DNA of 64,000 nt from Gymnopus androsaceus JB14 (Eukaryota > Basidiomycota > Agaricomycetes > Agaricales > Omphalotaceae), in the NCBI GenBank assembly GCA_009733575.1, contig ML769388.1, positions 186,001 to 250,000 of the forward strand, written 5' to 3'. The position numbers and the translations under genes are program-made. The notes below the pieces were generated by a model. The model saw only the letters and a list, made by a program, of their open reading frames with translations. It had not been told where the DNA came from and did not search any database. Below, piece by piece: positions 11,976-24,234 of the stretch (its first letter is position 1; each line of letters starts with the position of its first letter).

Positions 11976-14007
11976 ATGACCAGCACGCCAGCTTCGACGC
12001 CTACGACGCCCAAGCGCGCTGCAAAGATGGCCTCGAATCAACCCCAGAACTTGAATCATCTCCTCAACTTTACTTTGCCCCCTAGACAGCGCCAGCCTCC
12101 TTCCAATCTTCCTAGAAGAAGCAGGAGAACTGGTGCTAGCCATGGGGTCTGGAATAAGGAGCGTAAGTTGCCCATCTCTTCGGAATTTTCGTATTACTTA
12201 TATGTATCTAGGATTCGTAAATGCTCAATATCGGTTTGTTATGAATCCTACCGGTGACTACACAGTTCACTTTGCGGATCCTGACATGTAGGTCTCTCCA
12301 TCTCTGATACTCGCAGCATAACTGACAAGATAAATCTCAGTTACTTCCAATGGAACGATATCTTGCAGGTCATCATACCGCGGTCTTCAGCTTTCGCGTC
12401 TGCAGCAGCCGTCGGTGAGCAAGCTGGTCAAGACGAAGGGCGTACTGCCTGTCCTATCTGTCTTTCTCCCCCAACTGCACCTCGAATGACCAAGTGCGGT
12501 CACGTAAGGAGTCATCATTACATCTTCGACCTTATCAATTGACGATCTTGCTTGCCAGATATTCTGCTTTCCTTGTATCTTTACACTATCTCAGCACGTC
12601 CGAGAACAAATGGGCCAGATGCCCTCTTTGTTTCGACTCTGTTAATGCCAGCCAGCTCAAGAGTGTCAAGTGGTTTGACGGCTCTGCCCAAGACTCTTTC
12701 GAGGGCCCCCACGCTCCTTCTTCCTCTTCTTCTTCCAGCTCTTTCGACAATACACCTCGAGAAGGATCTACCATGCTTGATGCGGCTCTATACAACGCCC
12801 CCAAATAACAACTCTTGCTCTCCCTCGTTCTACCACTTGGCCTTCAGATCTCTTGCCTCCTCACCAGGCACCTTTCCACTTCCTCCCTGATGTATTCGAC
12901 TTTTCAAAGTTCATGCTGGCAACGCCATCGCAGTTGATTACCGACCTCACTGGCGACCTTGATGAACTCGCAGTCGAGCGCAGAATACTCGCCGGTATGC
13001 ACGATGATCTAGGCATCTTGTTCATCGATGGCGCGGAGCAAAAGGTCAGGAATCAGATTGCAAAGGCTTCTGCCCTTGATACGGGAGTTCTCCGAGAGCA
13101 AATCGAGAAGGCGCACAGAGATCACCGAGAGATCCGAGAGCGTATAGAACTACAAGAACGACGCAGGAAGGCGGATGGGAATTCCAACCCAGACGCTTTC
13201 GATGTCCCTCAGGAATTACTTGCGTTAAAGTCTGGTAATTTTTACTCGCCAACGGTCTCTCCCAGCACCAACACCAATGGTCACAATCCGCGCACTACCC
13301 CGAAGCAACGCCGTAATATCAATCCTCCTCCTCCATCCACGTCTACCTATTTTTACTATCAAGCCGCATCTGGCCTTCCTCTTTATCTTCACCCAGTGGA
13401 CATTAGGATTTTGCTATCACACTTTGGAGAGTACGCTTCTTTCCCTGACAGCATAACCATCCGTATCGACGCCTTTTCCGAAGGCACCGTCAACGAGGAT
13501 CTTCGCAAACGCTGCAAGTACCTTGCTCACCTTCCGGAAGGCGCGGATGTCATTTTTGTCGAAGCCGATCTGGAGAGTGTGGTTGGCCCCGAGGGTCTGA
13601 AGAATTTTGAGGGCGCATTGAAGATGCGAAAGTCACGCAGGAGGGAGAAGGGCAAGAAGGATGACCGTGCCAAAGCAAGAGCGGAGGAGAGGGAGAGGGA
13701 GAAGAGGCAGCATGCTGCCCAAGTCTCTTGGGACTCGCCAGATACTAGAGTGGTATACCCACCTGTATCCATGACATCAATAGAGCCAGAGGAAGAGGAA
13801 GCTCCCGCTCCAGTCCCTCAACAGACATCTGGAGCGTGGGGTCAAGGAAGCTTTGCTTCAGCTTTACGTTCAACGTCTTCGAGAAGTAATGCCAATGCGC
13901 AGATTCGTCCTCCTAGGGACATGGAGGATGAATTTGACATCGATATTGCCTGGCATGAGCTTGAGCAAACGGAGTGGCGGGACAGGGAGGAAGAAGCGGA
14001 ACAATAA
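11976..14007 (+). CDS. RNF10: RING finger protein 10 homologue (Mag2-like), frame interrupted three times
   Basis: Homologue of RNF10/Mag2, a RING E3 ligase of ribosome quality control that ubiquitinates small-subunit proteins. Seen: FVNAQYRFVMNPTGDYTVHF and DPDIYFQW (family hallmark), a C3HC4 RING (CPICLSPPTAPRMTKCGH, then IFCFPCI, then CPLCFDSV), the ITTLALPRSTTWPSDLLPP block, and a late YFYYQAASGLPLYLHPVDIRILL block. The frame is lost by one base at about 12580 (inside the RING), 12778 and 12790; the three add to a multiple of three, so the last 384 codons are open. Each can be read as one duplicated base. No intron solution exists. Either assembly error or a decaying gene. Confidence 0.85.
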
Positions 14008-14781
14008 GCTTGTTGTTCTGGGAGGTGGCGGAAGAAGAGGACGATGATTGTTGGATTAATTCAAGAGAGGACACATTCGCTCAAGTTCGTCTGTTTTCCA
14101 ACCTAAACAATCTAAAGATGACATACACTGTAGCACTATTTACAATCTATCATACCTAACTATTGAATCTCAATGTTACAATGCGTGTACTGGCCTTCGG
14201 AGATTCCTTTCTGGTTTCGGCTTTCGGACTCGGAGCCGAACTTACGCGAGATATCGCTTTGCCTCTTTTCTCAAAATTCTCACTGTCGGTTCAACTTTCC
14301 GACTTGCTTATAGACACAAGTCCGGACGGCATCGGAAGCTCACCGCTTTACTACATCTGGACTCGGATCTAGGGAGTCCCCTCGGACTCTAGTTCAAGCT
14401 CGATTGCCATGTTTCTGAAATCTAGACTAATCTGCGTTACGGACTATAGCTGAAGCATCGGCACCTTCGATACTCAACGGAAATATGGCTTCATTGAGCG
14501 ACGGCATCGTAGTGCTTTTTGTAAAGTATTCTTACTAACACTCCTACCTCCAATCTACAGAAGCGGATATTTCCTTGCTGTCTGACACATCATCGAATAT
14601 CATCGAATCCGCTCGAACTGGTCCATGGTCCATGGGCATGGGCACTTTCCGAAAATCTCCTAGTCAGCGAGTATAAAATCCGTTCGAGACAATCCACCAA
14701 ATTCTCAGACCTAAGTACTTCTCAAGCTTCTCACCTCAATCCTACCCGCAGATCAACCCCGTTCTTCTCGAATCTCCATTC
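14008..14781. other. Intergenic, no supported gene
   Basis: 3' region of RNF10 and promoter of the membrane-protein gene. A tract of repeated CGGACTCGGA-like words at about 14225-14395 is the only pattern noticed. Confidence 0.4.
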
Positions 14782-15543
14782 ATGGCTGGTACGATTATCT
14801 GGCCATCTATCCTACCTGATATGGAGCTAACCCCCACACAGGTAAATCCAGCGAGAAAGTTCCTCAGACTAGTCCTCGCAAGACTAGGAAGTTCTGGATG
14901 TATGCCTGTGCCTTTGCCTTTATGTTTGGAATGAGTAGGTCTTCATCTCCTCAGTGATATATATCCTGATACCTTTGCTCACCTTTATTTTTCAGCCGCC
15001 GCCGAACTTGGTCTCGTCTCCGATCTTCTTCATGAGGGGGGGAATTCTGACACCAATTACCCCTCCAAGGAGTACAAGCACGATTTGGGCCTCTTGCTGT
15101 TCACATGTATCGTATCGTTGTTGTACATTATCGCGCATTCTTTCATCAGTATGGGGAGTAAGTGTAACAACTTCTTCTTGGAAAATCAAGGTACTGATAT
15201 CTTTCGACAGTGAACATCTTCCTCAACTTTGCTCTGGCCGTCTTTTGGGGTACCGGCGCTGGTGTCCTTTTCCATGTCTCGCCTTTCGAGTCGTACACCT
15301 GTGACAGACCGGCCTCAGATTTCAGCCCGAAATGGGCGGCTTATGCAGATCACTGTGCTCGTGTCGTCGCTATGCAAGGTCTTGCATGGGCTTTGTGTAC
15401 GTCTGCACTTGAGTTTGTTTGTTTCAGCTTTTGCTAATTCTTTGGTTTTTGTAGGGGTCCTCTGCATTATCATGATGTTCGGAATGTTGTTCCACCTTGT
15501 GGAATTCAAGACCAGAAACAACGTATCCATGTATAGGGTATGA
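14782..15543 (+). CDS. Small four-pass membrane protein (MARVEL-like)
   Basis: Five exons encode about 185 residues beginning MAGKSSEKVPQTSPRKTRKF. Four hydrophobic segments are visible: FWMYACAFAFMFGMTAAELG, LLLFTCIVSLLYIIAHSFI, MNIFLNFALAVFWGTGAGVL and LWVLCIIMMFGMLFHLVEF, with a polar loop containing two cysteines (YTCDRPASD, DHCARV) between helices three and four. The layout matches fungal MARVEL-domain proteins of the plasma membrane, but no specific signature was recognised. Ends KTRNNVSMYRV. It converges on SHO1, which lies on the other strand. Confidence 0.75.
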
Positions 15544-16108
15544 TCGAATCACCCGAATCTACATGGATTGTATAATGATCTTCAAACGAATCTCCTTCAA
15601 AATTTACTTTGTTCTCTACTCTACTCTACCTTCGGCCGCGGATGAGATCGATTTACGAATCTAATGCCTTCCATGTTCATAATGTTTTAATGCTTAATGT
15701 ACTCTACTTATGTTCTATCACTTGCCCTTTCTATTCGTAACCAAAGTCATGTACAATACCAACTCCACGTTCAACAATGACGAAATTTTTGAATACAGTA
15801 GTAATACCGGAAACTGGGTTTAATATTTGGGGAGGTGATAAAGATCCCAGAAAAAGCGTACTGGTTGGTATCATATCGAAAATGCGGATGAAAAACAAGG
15901 GCAACAAGTAGCACAGCAAAGTGAATGAAGGATAGGTCATAAGTAAGAGGAAAGGGTGAGCAAGGTATACAAGACGAATAATATAGAGCGTAGATGTCCA
16001 GGTATGTATGTACTGACGGTTCCGCTGTATTATGTGGGGTGCGTTGGTAGACATAAACTCATTAGATATGAAGACAAGGAAGACAAGTGAAAGGGTAGGT
16101 CATTATCA
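15544..16108. other. Intergenic between convergent genes
   Basis: Holds the 3' untranslated regions of the membrane-protein gene (+) and SHO1 (-). No gene or structure seen. Confidence 0.4.
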
Positions 16109-17336
16109 TTATATGATCTGCAGATAGTTTGACGGCGCGACTGCGAAAATGAAAGTAAGAAAACGGAAAAGGATGCATTGAACATAAACTTACTTCCAAC
16201 CGTCCCATCTGCTTTTCTCGCCTGCCACCATTTCCCTTGCTTATCTACAATATCAAGAATTTCACCCTTGGTAAAGGATATCTCGTTCGGGTCATCTGGT
16301 GATTGGGTATCTAAGGTATGCGTAGTATGAGCAATAAGGATTACAGAGAAAAGATAAATCCACTGACATGCGTAGAGAGCTTTCGCTTTATAGGAGTATG
16401 TATCTGGGCTGCCGGCTTCCGAGGTTGCTGACTCCTGCGGCGGAGCGCCTGCACCGACACCAGCCATGAGCGGTGAGCTAGGACCATTGTCTGCTCCACC
16501 GATTGAGCCTCCGCCGCCGCCGCTGGTAGGAGCATTTACTACGCTTCCCCCACCCAGACTACGAGTTGCAGCATCAGGACTAGCACCGAAACTGTTCTGA
16601 CTCCTAACCGCTGCCCCACCCATGGCAACTGGACTTGCCAGACTTCCACTACCAATACCACTGGTCATCTTTCCATTATAAGGCATTTCCATACCGCCTC
16701 CAGAGGCATAATTTCCGTAACCGTTGTTTCCAACATTGGCTACAGATTGAGCCCTTGTCCTGCGACGTCTGGATGGAGGAGTAAGGCCGCCAGTGCCCAT
16801 GGAATTGAAAATGTATAACGCCAGTGAATCTTCTTCCGAGGTGAAGTAAAGGACCCAGATGATGTCGACCATGGACAGAATGAGCCATCCTACAGACATT
16901 GCATCGAGTGAACCTATTCCGGTGAAGATACCAGCCTCGACCCCGTTGACGGCAAATACGATAGCTACTGCGCCAAATACTGAGATTTGGAAGCGGTGCA
17001 TTGCTATGGAATCGCTTGCAAGGGTATAGAGAACGCCGAGAATAAGGAAAAGCTGGAGGAATATTGCGAACCAAAGGACTCCGACACGATCATTGCCAAC
17101 TAGTAGACATATCAGCGAAAGGGGTCTTTAAAAATTAGAATAGAAAACATACAGTTTGCAGTAACAATAATTTGGCCGATGAAAGCTATAAACCAGGCGA
17201 GCTGTCGAAATATTAGTTAATGAAACTGAACCAAAGTTCAATTGCGACTTACAACTGCAAGAAGGGACGTGAAGAGGAAAAGATAATGGGTTACGATTGG
17301 TGTAAAGTCCAGTCCTTCATTGCCACGGGGAGGCAT
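16109..17336 (-). CDS. SHO1: SHO1 osmosensor (4 TM + SH3)
   Basis: Plasma-membrane adaptor of the HOG MAP-kinase osmostress pathway. Splicing gives MPPRGNEGLDFTPIVTHYLF, four membrane segments in the first 130 residues (FTSLLAVLAWFIAFIGQIIV, VLWFAIFLQLFLILGVLY, ISVFGAVAIVFAV, VGWLILSMVDIIWVLYF), a Ser/Gly-rich linker of about 120 residues and a C-terminal SH3 domain: KAKALYAYTQSPDDPNE, EISFTKGEILDIVDKQGKWW and GTVGIAPSNYLQII. The SH3 normally binds the Pbs2 proline motif. All splice sites fit and no frame break was found. The last exon is only about 30 nt and ends in TAA at 16109. Confidence 0.93.
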
Positions 17337-18410
17337 CTTTTAGTGAGTCGAAAAAGTAGTACAAGTAATACGCTCCTGGTGCGCTCGGATTCAGAACAGT
17401 TATGCTTACCCAATTTGATGGTGGCCAGATGTCTTTTTTTTCGGTCCGCCAAGCGCGTGACTAAGGTATTGCTCAGTCTCGGACTCGTCTCTTTCAGTCT
17501 CTTTTCATACATAACCATAACCAAAATTTCACTGCTCTTAGTATGGTGCGTCAAATACGGGCTCGCGGGTCTGATTAACCGCGGAACGGGCAAATATTTC
17601 TTTAATGTCGCCTGCCCCCTGATGATCCCCTTGCCGACGCGCTGGATTGAGCGAGGAGTCTCTAGGCTCCTCGAGTCCTTCTGAAACTACAGTAAACTGG
17701 AAGCTCAATCGAGAATTCAGGTATTTCTGGATGTACATCTTGGCTTGCACACCTTTCTATCCTGAGTCTACAGTACTTACTAAATACTTGGATAGAAAGA
17801 CTCGGGTAGTAACCGATAGCAGTGATTCCACTGAGAGGTATCATCTCATCTCAGAACGGCAGCGGCAGAGTAAGTATCAGCTTTAAGTTCAATTGAACAT
17901 AATTTGTCTGCATTTTGCAGCCGTGCTAAGTTGAATGCGACGAATGTAAAGCGCACAACTGCCGGATGAATACACCCGAATCCAGTAAAATATATCTACG
18001 TCTCTGATACGGACAACTATTGTTTGAAATTCGGCTGAATAGATATAGGTCGACTGCCTTAGACTAACCTAAACTAATATCGCTTTAGTAGCTTCGCTAT
18101 GCCTATACTTACAGAGTAGGTACTTATTCTGGAGACGTATCTAGCGATTTGATTGTAAGCGTTCTGAGTCTTAATTCTGGCTCTTTTTATCGTTTAGTAT
18201 ATTTCAACGCTCAGATGAACATGGAACATGACTCGGAGGTTCAGCCATTGGCCATCTTTTCTTGGTCAAGAAAACCATCTGTCTTTATATTCGAAGATCT
18301 ACTGAACGAATGACTCAAATTATCGGATGAGCCTGGACTGTACGCGTCGGTTTGGTAGAGGTCTTAGTGAGCTATTAGCTATTTCTGGACCAAAGCATTC
18401 GTCAATGTAT
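17337..18410. other. Intergenic, no supported gene
   Basis: Upstream of SHO1 and downstream of the GNAT gene. Only short overlapping ORFs without domain similarity or coding bias. Confidence 0.4.
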
Positions 18411-19251
18411 TTACACTGTTATATTCAATTCGAAGACGTAGATATCATGCTTTTTACCTTTCCCTTCAATGTGCTTTTCCAACATTTCTCGGAAGACAAA
18501 ACCAGTCTTTTTCATGACCTTTTGGCTACCGTAGTTGTTAGGATTAGTGATAGCGACCATTCGGCGCATTCCCATGCGAGGAATAGCCCATTCTTTGAGA
18601 ATGGCATTGAATGCGCTAGTCATAATACCCTGACCTGCATGGCTGGTGGCAAGAAAATCTGATTCCGTTCGAGTAAGCCTAGTGCTAGACCTAAACACAT
18701 CACACTTACAGCCTACAGACCAAACAATTTCTGGATCCCCAGCCTTACGCTGGTTATTAATCTCAAGGAGCCTGGGCGCGTCATCCCAATTGACGCCTTT
18801 CGGACCTGCGAGCTCCATTTCCTCGCAACGACGCAGTTCAATGTCACCGATCAGGACATCGGTACCGTCTTTCTTGACTTCCCGGATGTATCGAACAGGA
18901 CAGTTGCCAACGACCTTTAGCGACTCATGACCTTCGGCATCCTGGAGCTCTTGAAGCAATTCATCCGTCTTTTGCTTTATTTGTGTTACCCAGACTTGGG
19001 AATGCTCTGTAGCGCATTCCTCAGCATTCGGAATTAGTACGGATACGGGGCACTATACCTAGCAAATAAGGCAATGGAGGACCCTTTAACCACTGCGCCG
19101 TTGTTGGGTCATTCAGCAGAGATGGGAGCAGAGGTATATCGGTTAGACGAGGAGGAGTTATGATGATATTTGGGTGTGACTTTAGAGAGAGAAATGGTTC
19201 CCCTGTGGAAGGGTTAACTTCTAGAGGATAGAGCTGAGATTTAGGATCCAT
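18411..19251 (-). CDS. GNAT-family N-acetyltransferase (RimJ/RimL type)
   Basis: Transfers acetyl from acetyl-CoA to an amine; substrate unknown. Starts MDPKSQLYPLEVNP and carries NIIITPPRLTDIPLLPSLLND (first strand and helix). Two introns restore LLEHSQVWV and WSVGYFLATSHAGQGIMTSA. The latter contains the acetyl-CoA pyrophosphate loop HAGQGIM (family Q/RxxGxG/A) and is followed by MVAITNPNNYGSQKVMKKTGF, the typical motif B. An upstream in-frame ATG exists near 19309, but the downstream ATG fits the family better. About 240 residues, complete. Divergent from elongation factor 2, 299 bp away. Confidence 0.85.
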
Positions 19252-19550
19252 GTAGAAAGAGGTGTTCTTACAGAGAATCGAGATGACATCTCGAGGATTA
19301 CTGTACATACTTTGCCACAATGGCAATGTATGCCCGCGCGCGCCGGCGCTAAATCAGCTGCTCGCCGCGCCGTCTGGCCGAATTTCGGATCAAAAAGGTA
19401 GTTGTTCAAAATCCGATAATCTTTGTCACCTCTTTCTCATCTGTCCTCTCCCTCTCGACTGTTGCACCTCTGCAGCTCTGTGTTGAGATTAAAAAGAAAG
19501 CCTTTTCTCCGATCTTCATTGTTGTATTCTCATTGTAAAAGCTAGACATC

Positions 19551-22500
19551 ATGGTGTACGTTCTGCTCTGCTCTGTTCTCTCTTTTTTTTTAATGCTAAC
19601 CAAAAATTTCATCCATCCAGTAACTTCACAGTCGGTGAGATGGATTCAGTCTTTTACCTGGTCCGCTGCTCATCATGGATCGCGATTTATAGATCAGATC
19701 CGTGGGCTCATGGACAAGCCCACAAACATTCGTAACATGAGTGTTATCGCCCACGGTGAGCTTCAGATCTCCCTCTCATCTATGTAAATGTCTCAAAAAA
19801 ACTTTTTTCTTCAGTCGATCACGGAAAGTCAACCCTTACCGACTCACTTGTGTCAAAAGCTGGTATCATTGCCTCCGCAAAGGCTGGAGATATGCGGTTT
19901 ACAGACACACGAGAGGATGAAAAAGAACGTGGTATCACTATCAAATCCACCGCTATTTCCATGTATTTTGAGATGCAGAAGGCAGAAGTCGAATCTATCA
20001 AGCAGAAGACTGAAGGTGTGCACATTATCATCCCGATATCGTGAAGATGGTCTCTGATAGTTGACCTCGCAGGTAACGAGTTCTTGATCAACCTGATCGA
20101 CTCTCCCGGACACGTCGATTTCTCATCGGAGGTCACTGCTGCTCTTCGTGTCACCGACGGTGCTCTCGTCGTTGTCGACTGTGTAGAAGGTGTTTGCGTG
20201 CAGACGGAAACTGTGCTGCGTCAGGCTTTGACCGAGCGTATCAAGCCCGTTGTCATCATTAACAAGGTTGACCGTGCTTTGCTCGAACTCCAGGTCGACA
20301 AAGAGTCCCTTTACCAATCTTTCCAGCGTACCGTCGAGAGTGTCAACGTCATTGTCTCGACATATCACGACGCTGCTCTCGGTGATGTCCAGGTCTACCC
20401 AGACCGAGGTACTGTTGCTTTCGGTTCTGGTCTTCACGGTTGGGCCTTCACTCTCCGTCAATTCGCCATTCGTTACGCCAAGAAGTTTGGTGTTGACAAG
20501 GAGAAGATGATGGCCAAGCTTTGGGGTGACAACTTCTTCAACCCAAAGACGAAGAAGTGGAGCACCAAGAACATTGATGCCGATGGCAATCAACTCGAGC
20601 GTGCATTCAACTCGTTCGTGCTTGACCCCATATTCAAGATCTTCGACGCCGTCATGAACTTCAAAAAAGACGCCATTGGTCCCATGCTTGACAAGCTCGA
20701 TGTCAAACTTGCCCAGGACGAGCGTGATCTTGAGGGAAAAGCTCTGCTCAAGGTCGTTATGCGTAAATTCCTTCCCGCCGGTGACTCCATGTTGGAAATG
20801 ATTGTCATTAACCTTCCTTCTCCTGCCACTGCCCAGCGTTACCGTGTCGAGACCCTCTATGAGGGACCCATGGACGACGAGTCTGCTATTGGTATCCGGG
20901 ACTGTGATCCCAAGGGTCCCCTTGTCCTCTACGTCTCCAAGATGGTGCCCACTTCCGATAAGGGTCGTTTCTACGCCTTTGGTCGTGTATTCTCTGGAAC
21001 CGTTCGCTCCGGCCCCAAAATCCGTATCCAAGGACCCAACTACCTCCCTGGAAAGAAAGACGACCTGTTCGTCAAGTCTATCCAGAGAACCGTTCTGATG
21101 ATGGGTCGTTACATCGAGCCTATTGAGGATTGTCCTGCCGGTAACATCGTTGGTCTCGTCGGTATCGATCAGTTCTTGTTGAAGAGCGGTACCTTGACCA
21201 CCTCCGAGACTGCTCACAACATGAAGGTTATGCGATTCTCCGTGTCCCCCGTCGTGCAAGTCGCTGTTGAGGTCAAGAACGCTGCTGATCTCCCCAAGCT
21301 TGTTGAGGGTCTCAAGCGTCTCTCCAAGTCTGACCCTTGTGTGCAGGCATGGATTAATGAATCTGGTGAGCATATCGTCGCCGGTGCCGGTGAGCTTCAC
21401 TTGGAAATCTGTTTGAAGGTACGTCCTTAAACCGCTCGTTATCGGTTTTTAAAACTAATCTTATTGGGCTTGAAGGATCTCCAAGAAGACCACGCTGGTG
21501 TTCCTCTCAAGATTTCCGACCCCGTCGTGCCTTACCGTGAAACCGTCAAGGCCGAATCCTCCATTGTCGCTCTCTCAAAATCTCAGAACAAGCACAATCG
21601 TCTGTACATGAAGGCCATGCCTCTCGATGACGGGCTTTCCAAAGCAATTGAGGACGGCAAGGTCAACCCCCGTGACGATTTCAAGGCTCGTGCCCGTGTC
21701 CTCGCTGACGATTTCGGCTGGGATGTCACCGATGCCCGAAAGATTTGGTGTTTCGGTCCAGATACCACTGGTCCTAACCTGCTGGTTGATGTCACCAAGG
21801 GAGTGCAGTACTTGAACGAAATCAAGGATTCCTGTGTTGCTGCCTTCCAGTGGGCAACCAAGGAAGGTGTCTGTGCTGAGGAGAATATGCGTGGTGTACG
21901 ATTCAACATCCTCGATGTTACTGTAAGTCTACTTTTTTATGGGTTTTACTTGCATATTTAAGATTTTCTTCTAGCTTCACGCCGATGCTATCCATCGTGG
22001 TGGAGGACAACTTATCCCCACATGTCGACGTGCGTGTTACGCCGCCTGCCTACTCGCCACTCCTGGTCTTCAGGAACCCATCTACCTTGGTGAGCAGCAT
22101 ATGCTGATTATACATCTCAGTGTTTTCTCATGCCGCTCTTTTAGTCGAGGTCCAGTGTCCCGAGAACGCCATCGGTGGTATCTACAGTTGCTTGAACAAG
22201 CGTCGTGGACAGGTCTTCAGCGAAGAACAGAGGCCCGGAACCCCCATGTTCACGGTCAAAGCTTACCTCCCTGTCTCAGAGTCCTTCGGTTTCAACGGAG
22301 AGCTACGATCGCATACCGCCGGCCAGGCCTTCCCCCAGCTTGTGTTTGACCACTGGGAGCTCATGCCCGGAAGTAAGTGTTGTGCATTATCTACTTGTCA
22401 CTGCGATTGTTGACGTATATGTTTTAGCACCACTCGACAAAGGAAGCAAGATCGAGGAAGTCGTCACCAAAATCCGTACACGCAAGGGTCTCAAGGTATG

Positions 22501-22587
22501 TATCACGACTACTGGTTTTCGAGTTTCGTCTGACGTGTTTTTAAGCCTGAAATTCCTCCTCTTGACTCCTACTACGACAAGCTGTAA
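19551..22587 (+). CDS. EEF2: Translation elongation factor 2
   Basis: GTPase that drives ribosomal translocation in the cytosol. Full length, about 842 residues. Exon 1 codes for only ATG plus two bases, and exon 2 is 14 nt (19621-19634); together they give [21 protein letters not shown] motifs: AHVDHGKST (P-loop), RGITIKST (switch I), DSPGHVDF (switch II), NKVD (NKxD). The C-terminal domain IV loop with the diphthamide histidine is split across exons ([12 protein letters not shown]; ...), and the protein ends DSYYDKL. Codon use is strongly biased to C/G-ending codons, as expected for high expression. No frame breaks over 2.5 kb of coding sequence. Confidence 0.97.
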
Positions 22588-22906
22588 ACGTGTGGACCTG
22601 CGTATAAATGTGTTGTTCTATAAATGTTGGTTCAAGTAGTTTGATTACAGAATGCAACCTGTACTTTTTTGTGTTCCTTTATAATTATATGATCTACCTC
22701 TTACCTGGAGAATGCGACGGTTACTGCTTGGCAGCGATTGCTCTTTGCTTCAAGTGTGATTGACTGGTGAGTTCTCGGCAAATAGACGCAATAGGACGCC
22801 GTCAATGATTGACTCAAAGAGGCGGCTCCGTTGCGAGTTCAAAGAGGATTCAAAGACGATTTAAAGACGATCGACGTGAGTTTACGTTTAGCTTTGCACT
22901 CCCACC
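22588..22906. other. Intergenic, EF2 3' region and APH promoter
   Basis: No gene. Repeated short words around 'ttcaaagacgat' / 'tttaaagacgat' occur just before the next gene (about 22838-22871). Confidence 0.35.
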
Positions 22907-24106
22907 ATGGCTGCCAAAGATCTCGCTAACCTGAATGATTTGACAGAGTATTTGCAGACTACACCATTTGCTTCTTCGGCGATCCACGTTCTTACTGGTG
23001 GAACTGGCAATTTTGCTTGTCGTCTGCAATTGCTTTCGCCGTATCAAGGTCGGTCGACTCTGGTGTTGAAAGCACGCAAAGCCCTACGTGTTCTCCTCGG
23101 CGTCCAGATATCCTTTCTCACTTGAACGACAGGTGCAATTAGTATCTTCTCCTTGTCGAATCTTTACCGAGTTAAGCTTTGCAGAAATTCGAGGTGGAGG
23201 CTTTGAGAATTGTCGAAGCATCCATTCCCAGCACTTCGTTCGTCAGTGTACCCAAAGTACATTTCTTTGACGAAAAGGAATCGGTGATTATCATGGATGA
23301 CTGCGGGGTTCACTCTACGACACTGAAGCAGTTCGTTTTGGACAGAAAATGCACGTCAGACCTTGCGGACAAGATTGGTTCACAGCTTGGGATGTTCTTG
23401 CGTCTCATCCACGGTATAAATCGCGAACGGAACCCAGATGTATGTGACGTCTTTGCAGGTAATGCAGAAGCCAAACGAATTTCAGCTTGGGCGACTTATG
23501 GTCGGCTTGTGTCGACGTTGAATGGGAAAGACGCGTTGCCTGCGCTTATAGATCCCGCATTGCATATCGAGGAGGAGGATATGAAGATGATTTCAGAGGT
23601 TGTGGAGAGAACTTCTACCATGATTTCAGAGGCTAAAGATACAGTGAGCTTCTTGCAACTGACTTAAACTCTGGTCTCATTATACGTCTGTGTAGTTTAC
23701 TATGGGAGACTTTTGGCCAGGGAATATTCTATTATCGCTCGACCCTCACACGGGGAATGTAGAAGGAATCGATGTCGTCGACTGGGAACTGTCTAAAACT
23801 GGACTTCCGGGATTAGATCTTGGACAGTTCACCGCAGAAGTGGATTTGCTTCGCAAGTTTTATCCCTCATTTGAAGATTCTGGTACCAAAATGATTGGCG
23901 CTTTGTATGGGTCTTATTCAGCCAGTGAGGATGTGGCTCGAACCGCAGCAATTCATTGGGGAGCTCATCTAATTGCTTGGACACCAAGAGTTCATTGGGG
24001 AGAGAAGGAAGACACTAGAGTTATGGTGGCGAATGGTGTAAAGCTCATGGTGAATGGTCGAACCGGTCCGAATTCGTTGATTAATGATATGTTCAAGTTG
24101 AGCTAA
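22907..24106 (+). CDS. Aminoglycoside-phosphotransferase-family kinase, one frame break
   Basis: APH/choline-kinase-like small-molecule kinase of the type common in fungi; substrate unknown. Begins MAAKDLANLNDLTEYLQ, with GGTGNFACRL (nucleotide loop), STLVLK (invariant Lys), FEVEAL (helix C Glu), MGDFWPGNILL (catalytic loop, Asp kept but His of HGD is Met) and VVDWELSKTG (metal-binding Asp). Introns at about 23129-23184 and 23653-23698. One base too many near 23070 interrupts LVLK-HAKPYVFSSASRYPF; deleting one A of AAA restores the family sequence. Otherwise complete, about 370 residues. Confidence 0.8.
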
Positions 24107-24234
24107 AGTACTTGAATGTCAATTATATATCCTGTAGTAAGTATTGGAGCTACTCTGCTTGGATGAGGACAAAGCGTAGTTTTTTGTGGGATTTGATCCG
24201 AAACTTGACTTCAACTTGTACGGTCACGTACTCA

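Noticed and set aside
20123..21400. 425-codon open frame antisense to EEF2
   Set aside because: It is the mirror of the biased codons of EEF2, with no domain and no splice pattern.
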